33,773 bases of DNA from CAYTSW01 sp964440605 (GTDB taxonomy: Bacteria; Planctomycetota; Phycisphaerae; Phycisphaerales; UBA1924), in assembly GCA_964440605.1 (NCBI GenBank), contig CAYTSW010000013.1, positions 1-33,773 on the forward strand. The letters run 5' to 3'. The notes below the pieces were generated by a model. The model made no database searches. It was not told the origin of the DNA and saw nothing but the letters and a program-made list of their open reading frames with translations. The position numbers were made by a program, and so were the translations under genes. Shown here in pieces: positions 1 through 8,966 of the stretch. Position 1 is the first letter of the stretch. Each line of letters opens with the position of its first letter.

Positions 1-154
1 GGTTGAGGGCCGAGGCCAGCGTGCGTAGGCGGGCCTGGCCGGGGGACGGGGCGGCGTCGGGAGCGGGGTCGAGGGGGGGGTCGGGCCAGTCGTCGACGAC
101 GCGGATGTTGGGCGTCACCGGAGCGCCCTGCTGCTGAATGGTCACGGCTCGCAT
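1..154 (-). CDS. MDR-superfamily (zinc/quinone-type) oxidoreductase, N-terminal fragment
   Basis: Only the first 51 codons are inside the window; the gene runs off the left edge. The translated start reads MRAVTIQQQGAP, followed by a Pro/Asp-rich stretch and then GQARLRTLASALN. This matches the GroES-like N-terminal domain of medium-chain dehydrogenases/quinone oxidoreductases, where a beta strand and the 'V-R-x-x-A-S-A-L-N' strand precede the first active-site loop. The catalytic residues and the Rossmann fold lie outside, so zinc dependence and substrate cannot be judged. The ATG at 152-154 has no Shine-Dalgarno sequence; a TACACT hexamer sits six bases upstream of it (plus-strand 161-166), which would suit a leaderless transcript. 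Family assignment rests on a short stretch. Confidence 0.6.
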   Translation of the reverse strand, partial: MRAVTIQQQGAPVTPNIRVVDDWPDPPLDPAPDAAPSPGQARLRTLASALN

Positions 155-160
155 GCCGGC

Positions 161-166
161 AGTGTA
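161..166 (-). promoter_or_regulatory. Possible -10 box for a leaderless transcript of the MDR gene
   Basis: On the minus strand the hexamer TACACT is followed by six bases and then the ATG of the oxidoreductase gene, so transcription would begin at or next to the A of ATG. No convincing -35 hexamer is visible. The same arrangement occurs at three other genes in the window. Confidence 0.3.
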
Positions 167-353
167 ACGCCGGCTCCCTGACACTACCGACCAACCCAAC
201 GTCTACATTTGGTGGCACGACGCACTCGACCTACAGCATCATGACACGCACACAAGATGTGGGAGGCTGGGGCGCAGATTGTGCTTCAAAAGTGGACGCA
301 CGCGGTGTGGCAGTCCGATATCGCTCCCCGCAAGACGCAACAGGAGACGACGC

Positions 354-620
354 ATGGTGGCGACCACACCCCCCCTTCCCGCTCCCGCCCCGCTCGACAT
401 GCTGACCCAGCGTGCTCGACTGGTTGAGGAACTGCTCCAGCTCAACCCGACGGCGACGGTCGAGTTCCTCTCGAGGTTCGACGACGCGGCGCTGATCCAA
501 TACAAAGCGCACCTTGAGGCGTCGCGCGAGCCGCGCGGCCGGGACGCCCGCTGGGCCCGCCCGGACGGCGCTTCGGTCACCGGGTGGCGCATCCGCAAAG
601 AACGCTTCGATACCTGGTAA
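354..620 (+). CDS. Small conserved hypothetical protein (88 aa)
   Basis: I do not recognise a named family. The start is the ATG at 354 because AGGAG (342-346) lies seven bases upstream; the open frame extends further upstream but with Arg-rich, non-coding-like composition. The protein has a Pro/Ala-rich lead, then a helical core with the run TQRARLVEELLQLNPTATVE, then an Asp-rich segment and a basic C-terminus ending in RIRKERFDTW. There is no signal peptide or membrane segment, so it is predicted cytoplasmic. It stands alone on the plus strand and converges on the response-regulator gene 42 bases downstream. Function unknown; real-gene status is supported by the ribosome-binding site and coding-like composition. 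Confidence 0.6.
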   Translation: MVATTPPLPAPAPLDMLTQRARLVEELLQLNPTATVEFLSRFDDAALIQYKAHLEASREPRGRDARWARPDGASVTGWRIRKERFDTW

Positions 621-662
621 CCGTCCCCCCGCCACCAGCCCCCGCTACAGCCCGGGGCGTCG

Positions 663-1190
663 TTACTCGGCGTCTTCGCGCAGGCGGTCCATCTCCGTCA
701 GCGTGGCCTGCAACTGCTTCTTGAGCAGGCGGACGCGCAGGAGCGACCGAGCGCGGGTGACCAGTTCGAGCTTGAAGACGGGTTTGGTGAGAAAGTCGTC
801 GGCGCCGCATTCGACGGCCCGCTCGACATCACCGACTTCATTCAGTGCCGTCACCATCATGATGGGGATGTCGCGCGTCGCCGGGTCGCTCTTGAGCTTG
901 TCACAAAGCTGATAGCCGCTGAGCCGCGGCATCATGACGTCGAGGATGATCAGGTCGGGCGGATGGCGCTCGATGACCTCGAGGGCCTGGAGGCCGTCGA
1001 GCGCCGTGTCGACGTGGCACCCGATGTCTTCGAGGTAGGCCTGGAGCAGCTCGATGTTCTGCTCGTGGTCGTCCACGACCAGGATTCGGGCGCTCTGGAC
1101 GTTCATCTCCGCGTCGAGGTCCGCCCCGGTGCGGGTCGGGAGCGCGCTCTGGGAAGCTGGGTTGTCTGGGCGGTCGTGAGGCTCATTCAT
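663..1190 (-). CDS. Stand-alone response regulator receiver protein (175 aa)
   Basis: This is a single CheY-like receiver domain with no output domain. The acidic pocket is D40-D41 (ILVVDDHEQ), the phospho-acceptor is D84 in IILDVMMP, the switch Thr is T114 in MMVTAL, and the conserved Lys is K136 in FLTKPV, all present. The first ~33 residues are a low-complexity leader and the last ~40 form a basic amphipathic helix ending in KKQLQATLTEMDRLREDAE, possibly coiled coil. The sequence style resembles the PleD/Spo0F-like receivers that pair with hybrid histidine kinases, but no kinase is in the window. The ATG at 1188-1190 was chosen because GAGGAG lies about eight bases upstream on the minus strand; the frame stays open further upstream without coding character. 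Confidence 0.88.
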   Translation of the reverse strand: MNEPHDRPDNPASQSALPTRTGADLDAEMNVQSARILVVDDHEQNIELLQAYLEDIGCHVDTALDGLQALEVIERHPPDLIILDVMMPRLSGYQLCDKLKSDPATRDIPIMMVTALNEVGDVERAVECGADDFLTKPVFKLELVTRARSLLRVRLLKKQLQATLTEMDRLREDAE

Positions 1191-1373
1191 CGCGATCACT
1201 CCTCGTGCCTCAGCACTGTACGGCAACGACGCGGCCCGAGCCCCGCGGCGATCCGCCCGAGTGACACAGTCGCTCGTCGCTGGAGCGAGCGCCGCGCGGC
1301 GTGTATGGTCGGGTCGCACAGTTCTGACCGCCGGTGCGCACCAATCGAGCACCGCACCGCTCCCGAGAGACCG
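1191..1373. other. Divergent intergenic region, regulator / hypothetical
   Basis: These 183 bases separate the minus-strand response regulator from the plus-strand hypothetical gene, so both promoters should be here. I see the regulator's ribosome-binding site (minus strand, close to 1200) but no clear -35/-10 pair and no repeat. Confidence 0.4.
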
Positions 1374-1976
1374 ATGCCCGCACCGCCCCAACGCAACAAG
1401 CTCCCGTGGCACGATGAGTTCGAACGCCCCACGTTCGAGCAGCTCCGCAGCCCGCTCAATCAGCAGGCCCGCGCCCACTTCGACTACGCCAAGGAGAAGA
1501 TCGACGCCTTCGAGGACGTCGAGGCGCACCTCAAATGGCACGGCCTGCCCTGGCGCTGGAGCTACAAGTACACCCACGACGAGGACGACTCAGGAGCCGT
1601 CGCCTACCTCGTCCCCGACCCGTCGGGCATCAAGCTCAGCGTTCCACTGACCCCCGACTCCATCAAGTCGATGCCCGCGCATCGCTTCAAGAAGCACCTC
1701 AAGGAGGTGCTGGGCCGAGCCAAAGAGGTGGACGGGGTCTATTGGGCCCACTTCGAGCTCGCCGCCAAGAGCCAGATCGACGACATCACCGACCTGATCC
1801 GTCGCAAGCTCGACTTCGCCCTTGGACGGACCACGATCCGCGCCGAGTGGCTCGACAACCCCGAAGCCGACCCGCGTCGCCCGTCGGGACCGAAAGACCC
1901 GAAGAAGCGCGACGACGACAACGACGACGAAGGCGGCGGCGAGAGCGCCGGGCTGAGCAATCGCGGGCGCGGCTGA
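1374..1976 (+). CDS. Hypothetical protein, 200 aa, with charged low-complexity tail
   Basis: The protein starts MPAPPQRNKLPWHDEFERP. It has a globular central region of about residues 30-150, containing W-H-G-L-P-W-R-W-S and an amphipathic segment DITDLIRRKLDFAL, and then a C-terminal tail rich in Pro, Lys, Asp and Gly (KKRDDDNDDEGGGE). There is no signal peptide or transmembrane segment. The central region loosely recalls DUF3788-type folds (W-rich strand, then K/R-rich helix), but this is a weak impression. The ATG at 1374 was chosen because coding character begins there; the Shine-Dalgarno sequence is poor. It converges on the eight-gene operon, with only six bases between the stop codons. 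Confidence 0.6.
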   Translation: MPAPPQRNKLPWHDEFERPTFEQLRSPLNQQARAHFDYAKEKIDAFEDVEAHLKWHGLPWRWSYKYTHDEDDSGAVAYLVPDPSGIKLSVPLTPDSIKSMPAHRFKKHLKEVLGRAKEVDGVYWAHFELAAKSQIDDITDLIRRKLDFALGRTTIRAEWLDNPEADPRRPSGPKDPKKRDDDNDDEGGGESAGLSNRGRG

Positions 1977-1982
1977 GCCGAG

Positions 1983-2918
1983 TCACTCCCCGCGCGCGCC
2001 GGTATCGGGCGCGTCGGACCACTGACCATCGCGCCAGCCGCCGTCCGAACCGGGCGTCCAGAAGGGCCGCTCGGGTGACACAGCGGCGGCGGACGACAGC
2101 TCCTGAGTGTCGAGGTCGCGCACGGGGCCGGTGGTGCCAAGCATCGCCTCAGCGCCCCAGGATGACAGGTCGGCGTTCAGCAGCGCAAGCTCAGCACCAA
2201 GATGCCTCAGGAAACGCTCGCCATCGAGGTCGGGGCCAGGGTTGCCGCCCGTCACGCGGTGCGGCTGCGCGGGGGTGTCGTCGCCCCGGCCGGTCGGCTC
2301 GATCCGCTCGTCGGGGCGCATCGCGCGAGCATCGCGTCGCACATCCGCAGCGATGCCCGCGGCATCCTCGGCTTCAACTCCCGCCTCCCGCAGCGCGCGC
2401 TCCAGCTCGATCCGATCGGCCCGCCCGCGCAGCCGCCGCCAGTCGCCCGCGCGATACCGAGCCAGCAGGCGAGCGGCTTCGGCGTGACTCTGCTCCAGGG
2501 GTTCGGCGTCACCGCCAACGACGCTGCCCGAGCCCAGCGCCTGGGCGAGTTGCACGAGCCAGCGTCGTTCGTCGACGTCGCGCGTCAGCTCCGCCAACGC
2601 CAGACAGACGCTCCGCCCGAGCCCGATCGGCGCCGGCGCGTCGCTGTCGAGCTCGTATGACAACACGAGGAGTTGCCGGGCCAGGGCGTCGCCCTCGGGC
2701 GTCTGCACCGCGTACATCACCTCTTCGGCCAGTTCGAAGTACGCCAGCGCATCGGTCGGTCGAAGCGCGGTCAGCCGGGCCACGAGTTCGTCGTCCCCCA
2801 AAGGCACCTCGGGCGGCGCGGCCTCGGGCTGCTCGAGCGTCGCCGGCTGCGCGACGACCCACGCCCCGCCGAGCACCAGGCCCGCGACGCACGACACGAT
2901 GACGGCTGCGCGCTTCAC
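1983..2918 (-). CDS. Last gene of the ExbBD/vWA operon: exported or anchored protein (311 aa)
   Basis: I do not recognise a family. The GTG start at 2916-2918 overlaps the TGA of the upstream gene in a GTGA tetranucleotide. The first residues (VKRAAVIVSC VAGLVLGGAW) form a signal peptide or single membrane anchor, with a plausible cleavage VVA|QP near residue 23. The body is Ala/Glu/Arg-rich and helical, with a segment around residues 40-120 like a tetratricopeptide solenoid (paired A and L residues, ALAYFELAEEVMYAV). The C-terminal third is Asp/Gly/Pro-rich and probably disordered. As the final cistron of the operon it is predicted to act outside the membrane or at its surface with the preceding gene products. 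Function unknown. Confidence 0.7.
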   Translation of the reverse strand: MKRAAVIVSCVAGLVLGGAWVVAQPATLEQPEAAPPEVPLGDDELVARLTALRPTDALAYFELAEEVMYAVQTPEGDALARQLLVLSYELDSDAPAPIGLGRSVCLALAELTRDVDERRWLVQLAQALGSGSVVGGDAEPLEQSHAEAARLLARYRAGDWRRLRGRADRIELERALREAGVEAEDAAGIAADVRRDARAMRPDERIEPTGRGDDTPAQPHRVTGGNPGPDLDGERFLRHLGAELALLNADLSSWGAEAMLGTTGPVRDLDTQELSSAAAVSPERPFWTPGSDGGWRDGQWSDAPDTGARGE

Positions 2919-5830
2919 GACACCGCCCCTCCCGCCTGATTGTCGCCCGCGCCGGGCACTCGGCCCGTGCGGATGAGCCACAGCCGCGCGATCGCACGCT
3001 CCACCGCGAGCATCTGTTGAAACACCGTCGCCGCCTCGCGCCGCCGGGCCGCCATGTCGTCCAGCACCTCGAGCACGGCGTCAGCGCGGCTGGGTGACTC
3101 GGCGCCGATCACGAACGCCATCACCTCGACCAAGCTGAGTTGCGCCGCCGCGAACCGGCGCAAATCGCCCCGCGCCACCCGCGCCCGAGCATCGCGCCGC
3201 GACACCAACTCGTCGTACGCGTGCCTGGTCCAGCCTCCTTCGGGGTAGCGACTGGCGTTGCGCAGCCAGGCGTCCACCAACGCTTCGGCGTCGCGCCACG
3301 CACCGCTCGGGCCCGTCACGCTCGCCGGCAGACCCAGCGGTTGTTCGATGGTCGGCGCGGCGGGCGCGTCCGGGGCGTCGGAGCCCGGCGGCGCTTCGCC
3401 ACGCGCAGACGTCAGCCGCGCCGCGTACGAGCGATCTGCCGCACGCTCCAACTCCGCGACGGGCCCGCCCCGCAGCGTCGCGATCAGCTCGACCAGTCTC
3501 GACGCGAGCGCCGCCTGCGCCCGCGCTTCCCAATCGCGATCGCCGGACGGCGGGAGCGACGCGCCCGTGACCGTCTCCAGCATGCGCGAGACGTCCCGTC
3601 GCGGCGCCGCGTTGTGGATCGATTCCGACAGCGCGTTCACGACCAGCAGTTCGTCGGCGTACCGCAGGATGACCTCCTGACCGATGCGTCGCGTGCCTTC
3701 GTCGCCCACGATGGCGGCGCGGGCGAGCACGTCGGCATCCGCCGGCCCCCTCGGACCCCCGCGCTCGGGCAGCTCGCGCAGCGCGCGCATGCGGTCGGTC
3801 GTGTCGTTGCGCGGGTCGAGGAAGTCCGCCGCCCACACGCCGTCGGGAGCGCGGGAGTGACTCGTGAGCCGTTCGAGGTCCACGTCGCGGACCGGGTGTG
3901 TCTCCAGCGCGATCGTCTCTTCGGAGAAGTTGAGCATCCGTTCTGCGGCGTCGCGCTCGTCGACCCACAGCAGCGCGCCGGCGGCGTTGAGATGCATCAC
4001 ACGCGCGAGCGCGTCGGCCAACTGCGTCTCTTCCGAGGCGAGGTCGATGGTCGCGATGGCGCGGCCGGAGCGTTCGGCCCAGCGGTCGGTCAGCGAGTCG
4101 GTGGGCGAACGCGACGCGCCGGAGATGACGGCACCGCGCCACCGTCGCGCCAGCGTGTTGCGATCCTGCACGCTCGCCGTCTCGCTCAGGATCATGGCCG
4201 AGTCGAGCTGCGGCAGGGCGGCGCTCTCGACCATCAAGCGCGTCCACTCCGCCAGGCGCGGCGCGGTGACGTCGCGGTTCGCGAACCACCCGAGGAAGCG
4301 GCTCGCCTCACCGCGCGCGATGACGTCGGGCCAGTCGACCATCGGCACCAGCACGCCCAGCCCGCGTTGCGCCGCCTCCGGCTCTCCGGCCCCGCCCATC
4401 GCCGCGCCGATCACCCCGAGCGACAGGCGCGAACGTACGCCGGGACTGACCTGATGCAGATCCTCCACCGTCTCGACCCAGCGCTGCCATGTCGCCTCGT
4501 CGGCGTTGGCGTTCAGAAGCACGCGCCCGGCGTGCTCCAGCGCCGCGGCCGCGCCGGCAACAGGGGCCGCGATGTCGTCGGCCTGCTCGCGCGCGGGTCG
4601 AGCGCCGATCGACGCGAGCGCACGCTCCACGGTCGGCCCGAGCGCGGGCAGCGACGCCGCGCGCACCCGCGTCAGCGTCGCCCCCGCGAACGCCGCCGAC
4701 GCGAAGGTCCGGCGCTCGCGTTCCGCGGCGAGATCGGGCAGCATCGCGCCCGCGACATACGCGACGGCGGCGTCGCCGACGCCCGCCGTTTCCGCCGCCG
4801 CGATGAAATCGAACGCCTGGTACGCCAGGCGCGCGAACGACTCGGGCGCCAGCGCTCCCCATGAACGAGAGGCGTTTTCGAACGCCGCGCGAAACAGCGC
4901 GAGCGCCCCCCGCTCGTCGGACTGGAGCATGGCGGTCGCTTCGGCGAACCGGTCGCTCAGCGCCGAGGCGTCGCCTGTCAACGCCGCCAGCCCGTTACCG
5001 CCCGCGTCGCCGAGCGTGTTGGATGTCACGCTCCGGGGCGTGGAAGTGCCGCTCGTCGTCGCTGTTTGAGAAGGGGGCGCTTGGCCGTCCGACGTCGTGC
5101 CGCCGATGATGATCCAGGCGATCGTGCCCGCGAGCACTGCGGATACGGCGAAGAGCAGCAGCGACGCCGCGATCAACAGCCGGTGCTTGAGGCGTTGCTC
5201 GGCGCTGCGTCCCTCGTCGATCGCCGCCTCCGCGCCGCGGTTCGCGGTGCGCGGATCGAAGGCCGGGGTCCTTCGCGTGGAGCGCGTGGCCAGGCCGATC
5301 AGGCGCACGGCGTCGTCGACGGTCATGCCGCTGGCGTGGGCGACCGCCGCGACGCGGGAGCGCGCGGTGTCGTTCCACCCGCCCGAGTGCGCGATGACGG
5401 CCATGAGTTGGAGGGCGACGGCGCGTTCGCTGACGGGCGACGGCGCGTCTGCAGATGACGCCGGCGCGTGAGGCGTGGGTCGCGCCGGGCGCGGCCGCGG
5501 CGGAACGCCCCTGGTCTCGGCGTGGATCGGCGCCGTCGGCGGCGTCTGCTCGCGCGGGTCGACGATGCCCGGGCGGTCGACGCGGTCGAGCAGCGCGAAT
5601 CGCACATCCCGATCCCTGAGCTGCGCCGCGGCCACCTGCACCGCCAGGCGCACCTCGTCGGCCTCGGCCCCGCCCGCCTGCGCATGGGCGTCCACCTGCG
5701 CGAGCCGGCGCGCCCGCGCGTCCTCCACCTGGCGCTCGGAAACGTCCGCGACGGGCAAGCCGAGTAGCGCGAAGGGGTTTGCCGCCTCGGCGTCGGGCAC
5801 GCCCAGGAATCGTTCGACGGGCGCGGTCAC
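2915..5830 (-). CDS. 971-aa membrane protein with J-domain-like N-terminus, ExbBD/vWA operon
   Basis: The start is the GTG at 5828-5830, overlapping the upstream stop as GTGA. Residues 8-90 (FLGVPDAEAANPFALLGLP, then a helix with AHAQAGGAEADEVRLA) resemble the J-domain-like module seen at the N-terminus of many planctomycete proteins. The canonical HPD tripeptide is absent, so co-chaperone activity should not be assumed. Residues 110-132 are a Pro/Ala linker. Residues 135-185 form a small helical bundle (ALQLMAVIAHSGGWN) reminiscent of TerB-like folds. One strong transmembrane helix spans about 217-243, putting the N-terminal modules in the cytoplasm and ~725 residues of Ala-rich helical repeats outside. 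The layout suggests a cytoplasmic sensing or assembly module joined to a periplasmic scaffold. Function inferred from context only. Confidence 0.75.
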   Translation of the reverse strand: MTAPVERFLGVPDAEAANPFALLGLPVADVSERQVEDARARRLAQVDAHAQAGGAEADEVRLAVQVAAAQLRDRDVRFALLDRVDRPGIVDPREQTPPTAPIHAETRGVPPRPRPARPTPHAPASSADAPSPVSERAVALQLMAVIAHSGGWNDTARSRVAAVAHASGMTVDDAVRLIGLATRSTRRTPAFDPRTANRGAEAAIDEGRSAEQRLKHRLLIAASLLLFAVSAVLAGTIAWIIIGGTTSDGQAPPSQTATTSGTSTPRSVTSNTLGDAGGNGLAALTGDASALSDRFAEATAMLQSDERGALALFRAAFENASRSWGALAPESFARLAYQAFDFIAAAETAGVGDAAVAYVAGAMLPDLAAERERRTFASAAFAGATLTRVRAASLPALGPTVERALASIGARPAREQADDIAAPVAGAAAALEHAGRVLLNANADEATWQRWVETVEDLHQVSPGVRSRLSLGVIGAAMGGAGEPEAAQRGLGVLVPMVDWPDVIARGEASRFLGWFANRDVTAPRLAEWTRLMVESAALPQLDSAMILSETASVQDRNTLARRWRGAVISGASRSPTDSLTDRWAERSGRAIATIDLASEETQLADALARVMHLNAAGALLWVDERDAAERMLNFSEETIALETHPVRDVDLERLTSHSRAPDGVWAADFLDPRNDTTDRMRALRELPERGGPRGPADADVLARAAIVGDEGTRRIGQEVILRYADELLVVNALSESIHNAAPRRDVSRMLETVTGASLPPSGDRDWEARAQAALASRLVELIATLRGGPVAELERAADRSYAARLTSARGEAPPGSDAPDAPAAPTIEQPLGLPASVTGPSGAWRDAEALVDAWLRNASRYPEGGWTRHAYDELVSRRDARARVARGDLRRFAAAQLSLVEVMAFVIGAESPSRADAVLEVLDDMAARRREAATVFQQMLAVERAIARLWLIRTGRVPGAGDNQAGGAVS

Positions 5831-8544
5831 GGGGCGTCCCCCCGCGGGCCATGCGTGCCAAGTCGTTCGGCCAGCGCGCGGAACCGCTCGGTCAGCGGGT
5901 GCGGCGCGAGGTTCGGATACAGGCTCTTGTGCTGGGCCATCACCTCGCGAGCACGCGCCGGATCGAGCTCGGCCAGCGCGGTGATCTGTCCGAGCCGAGC
6001 CGCGAACCACTCTTCCGAGCCCGCTCCGAGCCCGCTCACGAGCCGGCGCCACGCGTCGACCGAGGCTTGGTACCGACCCGCTTGGAGCGTGAGGCGCGCG
6101 TAGGGCTCGAGCGCCGACCGCAACTCGGGCCGCGCACCGAGCACCGTTTCGTACAGCGTCATCGCGCGATCGCGCGCCGCCTCGTCCCGATGCCCGCGCC
6201 ACAGATCGTCGTGCGCGTCGGCGACCGCGAGCGCGAGCGAGAAGTACTGCGGCTCATCCACCGCCTCATCGAGTTCGCCCGCGCCCGCGAGCAGGCGATC
6301 GCCCACGCGTGTCACGCGTGAGGCGGCTTCGAGCTGCGCACGCGTGGGCTCGCCCTCGCGGCGCACGCGTCGCCAGTCGGCGAGCGCGCGACGGTAGAGC
6401 AGGCGGTCGCCCTGCTTCGCCAGACCGGCATCGATCTTCGCCACCTGCTCGAGCGCCGCCTCGGCCTCCTCGATCTCGCCCAGCGCCAGCGCGAGCTCGG
6501 CCCGACGCAGCGCGAGCTCGGCGCGGAAGTCGCTCACGTCGACCAGACCCGCGGCCGCCATGCTCTGGATGACGTCGATCGCGCGCTCGGCGCGTTCGAG
6601 GTCGGGCACGGGCAGAGCGAGCGCCACCGCGAGCATCCGCCGCCCACGGATTGCTGCACGCTCCGCGGCCTCGGGGTCCTGCGCCGCCAGCCGCCGGTCG
6701 ATCGCGAGCAGCGGCTCGGCGAGGTCGAGGTATTGCCTGCCGCGCATCGAACGCTGGTCGGGCGTGGTCGCGGCGCGCGTGTGGTCGAACGCGATACGCG
6801 CCGCATGACGCAGCGCGGTCTCGCGCATGGGGTCGTCCTCGGGGACGGCGAGCAGTCGCTCGAGCGCGGCCTCGGGGTCGGTCGCCCCGCCGCTCGCCGC
6901 TTGGCGGATGACCAACGACGTTGCCCTCCGGTGCCCGGGGAACTTTCCGAGGAACTCCTCGATGAGCGAGGCGTTGCGCTCGCGCAGCGTTGCGAGCGCT
7001 TCGTCATCGTCGGGGCGGCCGGCGTTCTCCAAAGCGCGGATGGAGGCGTCGAGCACGACGATCGCCATCCACAGGGCGTCGGCCTCCGCGGGCGAGCCCG
7101 CCGCCCGCTCCGCCGCCTCCACGAACAGCTCGGCGGCGCGCAGGCCCCCGCCGTCGTCGCCCGCGATCTCGCCCGAGTAATACAGCGCCAGCCCACGCAA
7201 CAGCGCCGCGGTGCCGACGGCCCGCGGGTAGTCGATCGCGTTTTCTTCCGAGAGCGCATCGCTCAGCAGCGCCGCGGCCCGCGTGTACCGACCGGCCAAC
7301 GTCGCGTCCTTTGTCGGGCGATCCGAGTCCCCAGCCTGCCGGTGCCGCTCGCGCGCGTTCTCATAACTCAGCAGGCCGCGCACCAAACGGGCGATGAAGC
7401 CCTCTTCGCCGACCGTGTCGGCCCCGAAAGCGCGTGTGAGCCCGAGCACGTGCCCGAGCTCGCCGTGGGCGACCAGATCGCCCAGACCCATCTCCGCGAT
7501 CGCGCGGCGGGGCGCGTCGTCGCGCATGGGCGCTTCGATGCGCATAGCCAGCGCGGCGCCCAGGCGCGCTTCGCGCACCGGGAGCAGATCCCCGAAGCCC
7601 GCCCGCTGCGCCTGCAAGTGGGTGAGCAGTTCCGCCCAGCGCGCGCCCGACGCGAGGCTCATCGCTCTGCGGGCGGGCATCTGCTGGCGCACCGCTCGCG
7701 GCACGCGCTCGGACTCGAGCACGGCCTGATACCACGCGTCGGCGGTATCGCGCCGATCGACCACGTGGTTGCAGAACGAGATCGCCAGCATCGCCCGCGC
7801 GACGTGCGGATAGTGCAGGAAGGCCTCGGGCACACGCTCGAGCTCCGCGGGGTCGCCCGTGGAGGCGTTGAGCAGCCAGCCGAAGTGCTCCATCGCGCGG
7901 ACGGCGGGCCTGCCGTCGCCGGTGATCTCGGCGAGGTACCGCGCGCACCAGCCGGCGATGTAGTACGCCGCCGAACGGCGCCGGCGCGCTTCGCTGATGC
8001 GCGCATCGATGAGGTCGAGATCCGTCTCCCGCGCGCGCTCTTCGCGGCCCTCCAGCGACACGACGTCCCGGTGCGCCTGGAAACCGATCTGCTCGAGCGT
8101 CCGTTCGAGCGTCTCCAGGCGGGAGGTGATGACCTCCATCTCGCCCGCGTCGGCGTCGCCGAACCGCCACCGCTCGACGACATCTTCGGCGCGGGCGAAG
8201 CTCGCGCGGGCGAGCGAAATGCGCAGATCCGTGGACGCCGCGTCCGGGACCGCGGCGAGCAGCCGTTCGGCACGGGCTTCGACGTCCTGCCGCTCTTGCG
8301 TCGTGTCGGCTTCGTCGAGCAGGCGGGCGTAAACCAGCGCCAGCCGCTGCGCGATTTCCACGCGTTGCGACGACGGCGCTACTTCCAACTCTCGCTCGAG
8401 AAACCGCGCCCGCAGCTCCGTCAGCCCGGCCTCTTCGAGATAGGCCTCGACCGCATCGCGCGACTGCTGGTCCGCGCGCGCAGCGGGCGCTGCGACGAGT
8501 CCCGCCGCCGCGAGCATGACGGCGACGAGGCCGCGCCGCGCCAT
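5827..8544 (-). CDS. Exported TPR-like repeat protein (905 aa), ExbBD/vWA operon
   Basis: The ATG at 8542-8544 shares one base with the stop of the upstream exbD (TGATG), which fixes the start. Residues 1-24 are a signal peptide (MARRGLVAVM..., cleavage ARA|DQ). The mature protein is almost entirely helical, with alternating A/L/E/R-rich helix pairs and many tetratricopeptide-like signatures (ALYYSGEIAG, AAERAAGSPAEADALW, ALRHAARIAFDHTRAA). This matches long periplasmic TPR solenoids of planctomycetes. Such proteins usually serve as interaction scaffolds. Placed directly after two exbD genes, it is a plausible periplasmic partner of the proton-driven channel. No enzymatic motif is visible. 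Confidence 0.78.
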   Translation of the reverse strand: MARRGLVAVMLAAAGLVAAPAARADQQSRDAVEAYLEEAGLTELRARFLERELEVAPSSQRVEIAQRLALVYARLLDEADTTQERQDVEARAERLLAAVPDAASTDLRISLARASFARAEDVVERWRFGDADAGEMEVITSRLETLERTLEQIGFQAHRDVVSLEGREERARETDLDLIDARISEARRRRSAAYYIAGWCARYLAEITGDGRPAVRAMEHFGWLLNASTGDPAELERVPEAFLHYPHVARAMLAISFCNHVVDRRDTADAWYQAVLESERVPRAVRQQMPARRAMSLASGARWAELLTHLQAQRAGFGDLLPVREARLGAALAMRIEAPMRDDAPRRAIAEMGLGDLVAHGELGHVLGLTRAFGADTVGEEGFIARLVRGLLSYENARERHRQAGDSDRPTKDATLAGRYTRAAALLSDALSEENAIDYPRAVGTAALLRGLALYYSGEIAGDDGGGLRAAELFVEAAERAAGSPAEADALWMAIVVLDASIRALENAGRPDDDEALATLRERNASLIEEFLGKFPGHRRATSLVIRQAASGGATDPEAALERLLAVPEDDPMRETALRHAARIAFDHTRAATTPDQRSMRGRQYLDLAEPLLAIDRRLAAQDPEAAERAAIRGRRMLAVALALPVPDLERAERAIDVIQSMAAAGLVDVSDFRAELALRRAELALALGEIEEAEAALEQVAKIDAGLAKQGDRLLYRRALADWRRVRREGEPTRAQLEAASRVTRVGDRLLAGAGELDEAVDEPQYFSLALAVADAHDDLWRGHRDEAARDRAMTLYETVLGARPELRSALEPYARLTLQAGRYQASVDAWRRLVSGLGAGSEEWFAARLGQITALAELDPARAREVMAQHKSLYPNLAPHPLTERFRALAERLGTHGPRGDAP

Positions 8545-8966
8545 CACGACCCCCTCGGCACGTAGGTGACGCGCACGAACCCCGCGTCGCGTGCGGTCTG
8601 GAGCGCGGTCGCGGTCCACTCGAGCAGCGCATCGTCGCCGGCGCGCACGAACACGCCGCTGTCCTTGGGCAGCGCCGAGAGCACGTCGAAGAGCTGGTCG
8701 CGTTCGCGCAGCACCCGCCCCCCGATCTGGAACGCCGGCGACCCATCGCGACGGACCACATCCACGATTTGCGGCTGGAAGTCCGCCGTGCCCCCGCCCT
8801 CGACGCGCTGCGCCGCGAGCGCCGGGGCGAGTTCGGCCTCCGGCGGCTGCTGGGCGTTGGTGAGGAAGAAGTAGATCAGCAGCAGGAAGATGACGTCGAT
8901 CATCGGCGTCAGCTCCATGCGGAGGATCGAACCGCGACGCTTGCGCTTGGGAGGCCGCAGATTCAT
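8544..8966 (-). CDS. exbD: ExbD/TolR-family proton-channel protein (second copy)
   Basis: A 140-aa protein of usual ExbD/TolR length. A basic N-terminus (RPPKRKRR) precedes a single transmembrane helix with the family signature E-L-T-P-M-I-D24-V-I-F-L-L-L-I-Y-F-F; D24 corresponds to the proton-relaying Asp of ExbD and TolR. The rest is the periplasmic domain (residues ~55-138) ending in a strand-helix-strand pattern. The ATG overlaps the preceding exbD stop by four bases (ATGA), and its own stop shares a base with the TPR gene start. With the neighbouring ExbB-like protein and the other ExbD it should form an inner-membrane, proton-motive-force driven stator. The two ExbD proteins differ strongly in sequence and may form a heteromeric peptidoglycan- or partner-binding dimer. 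Confidence 0.9.
   Translation of the reverse strand: MNLRPPKRKRRGSILRMELTPMIDVIFLLLIYFFLTNAQQPPEAELAPALAAQRVEGGGTADFQPQIVDVVRRDGSPAFQIGGRVLRERDQLFDVLSALPKDSGVFVRAGDDALLEWTATALQTARDAGFVRVTYVPRGS

Noticed and set aside
963..1373. N-terminal extension of the 200-aa hypothetical (start at 963)
   Set aside because: Overlaps the response regulator on the opposite strand for most of its length and has no coding-like composition before 1374.
3140..4864. Long open frame antisense to the 971-aa operon protein (also similar ones at 1535-2902 and 6733-8565)
   Set aside because: Composition is Arg/Pro/Ser-rich with no domain pattern; it reflects GC-rich opposite-strand shadowing of real genes with good start/stop overlaps.
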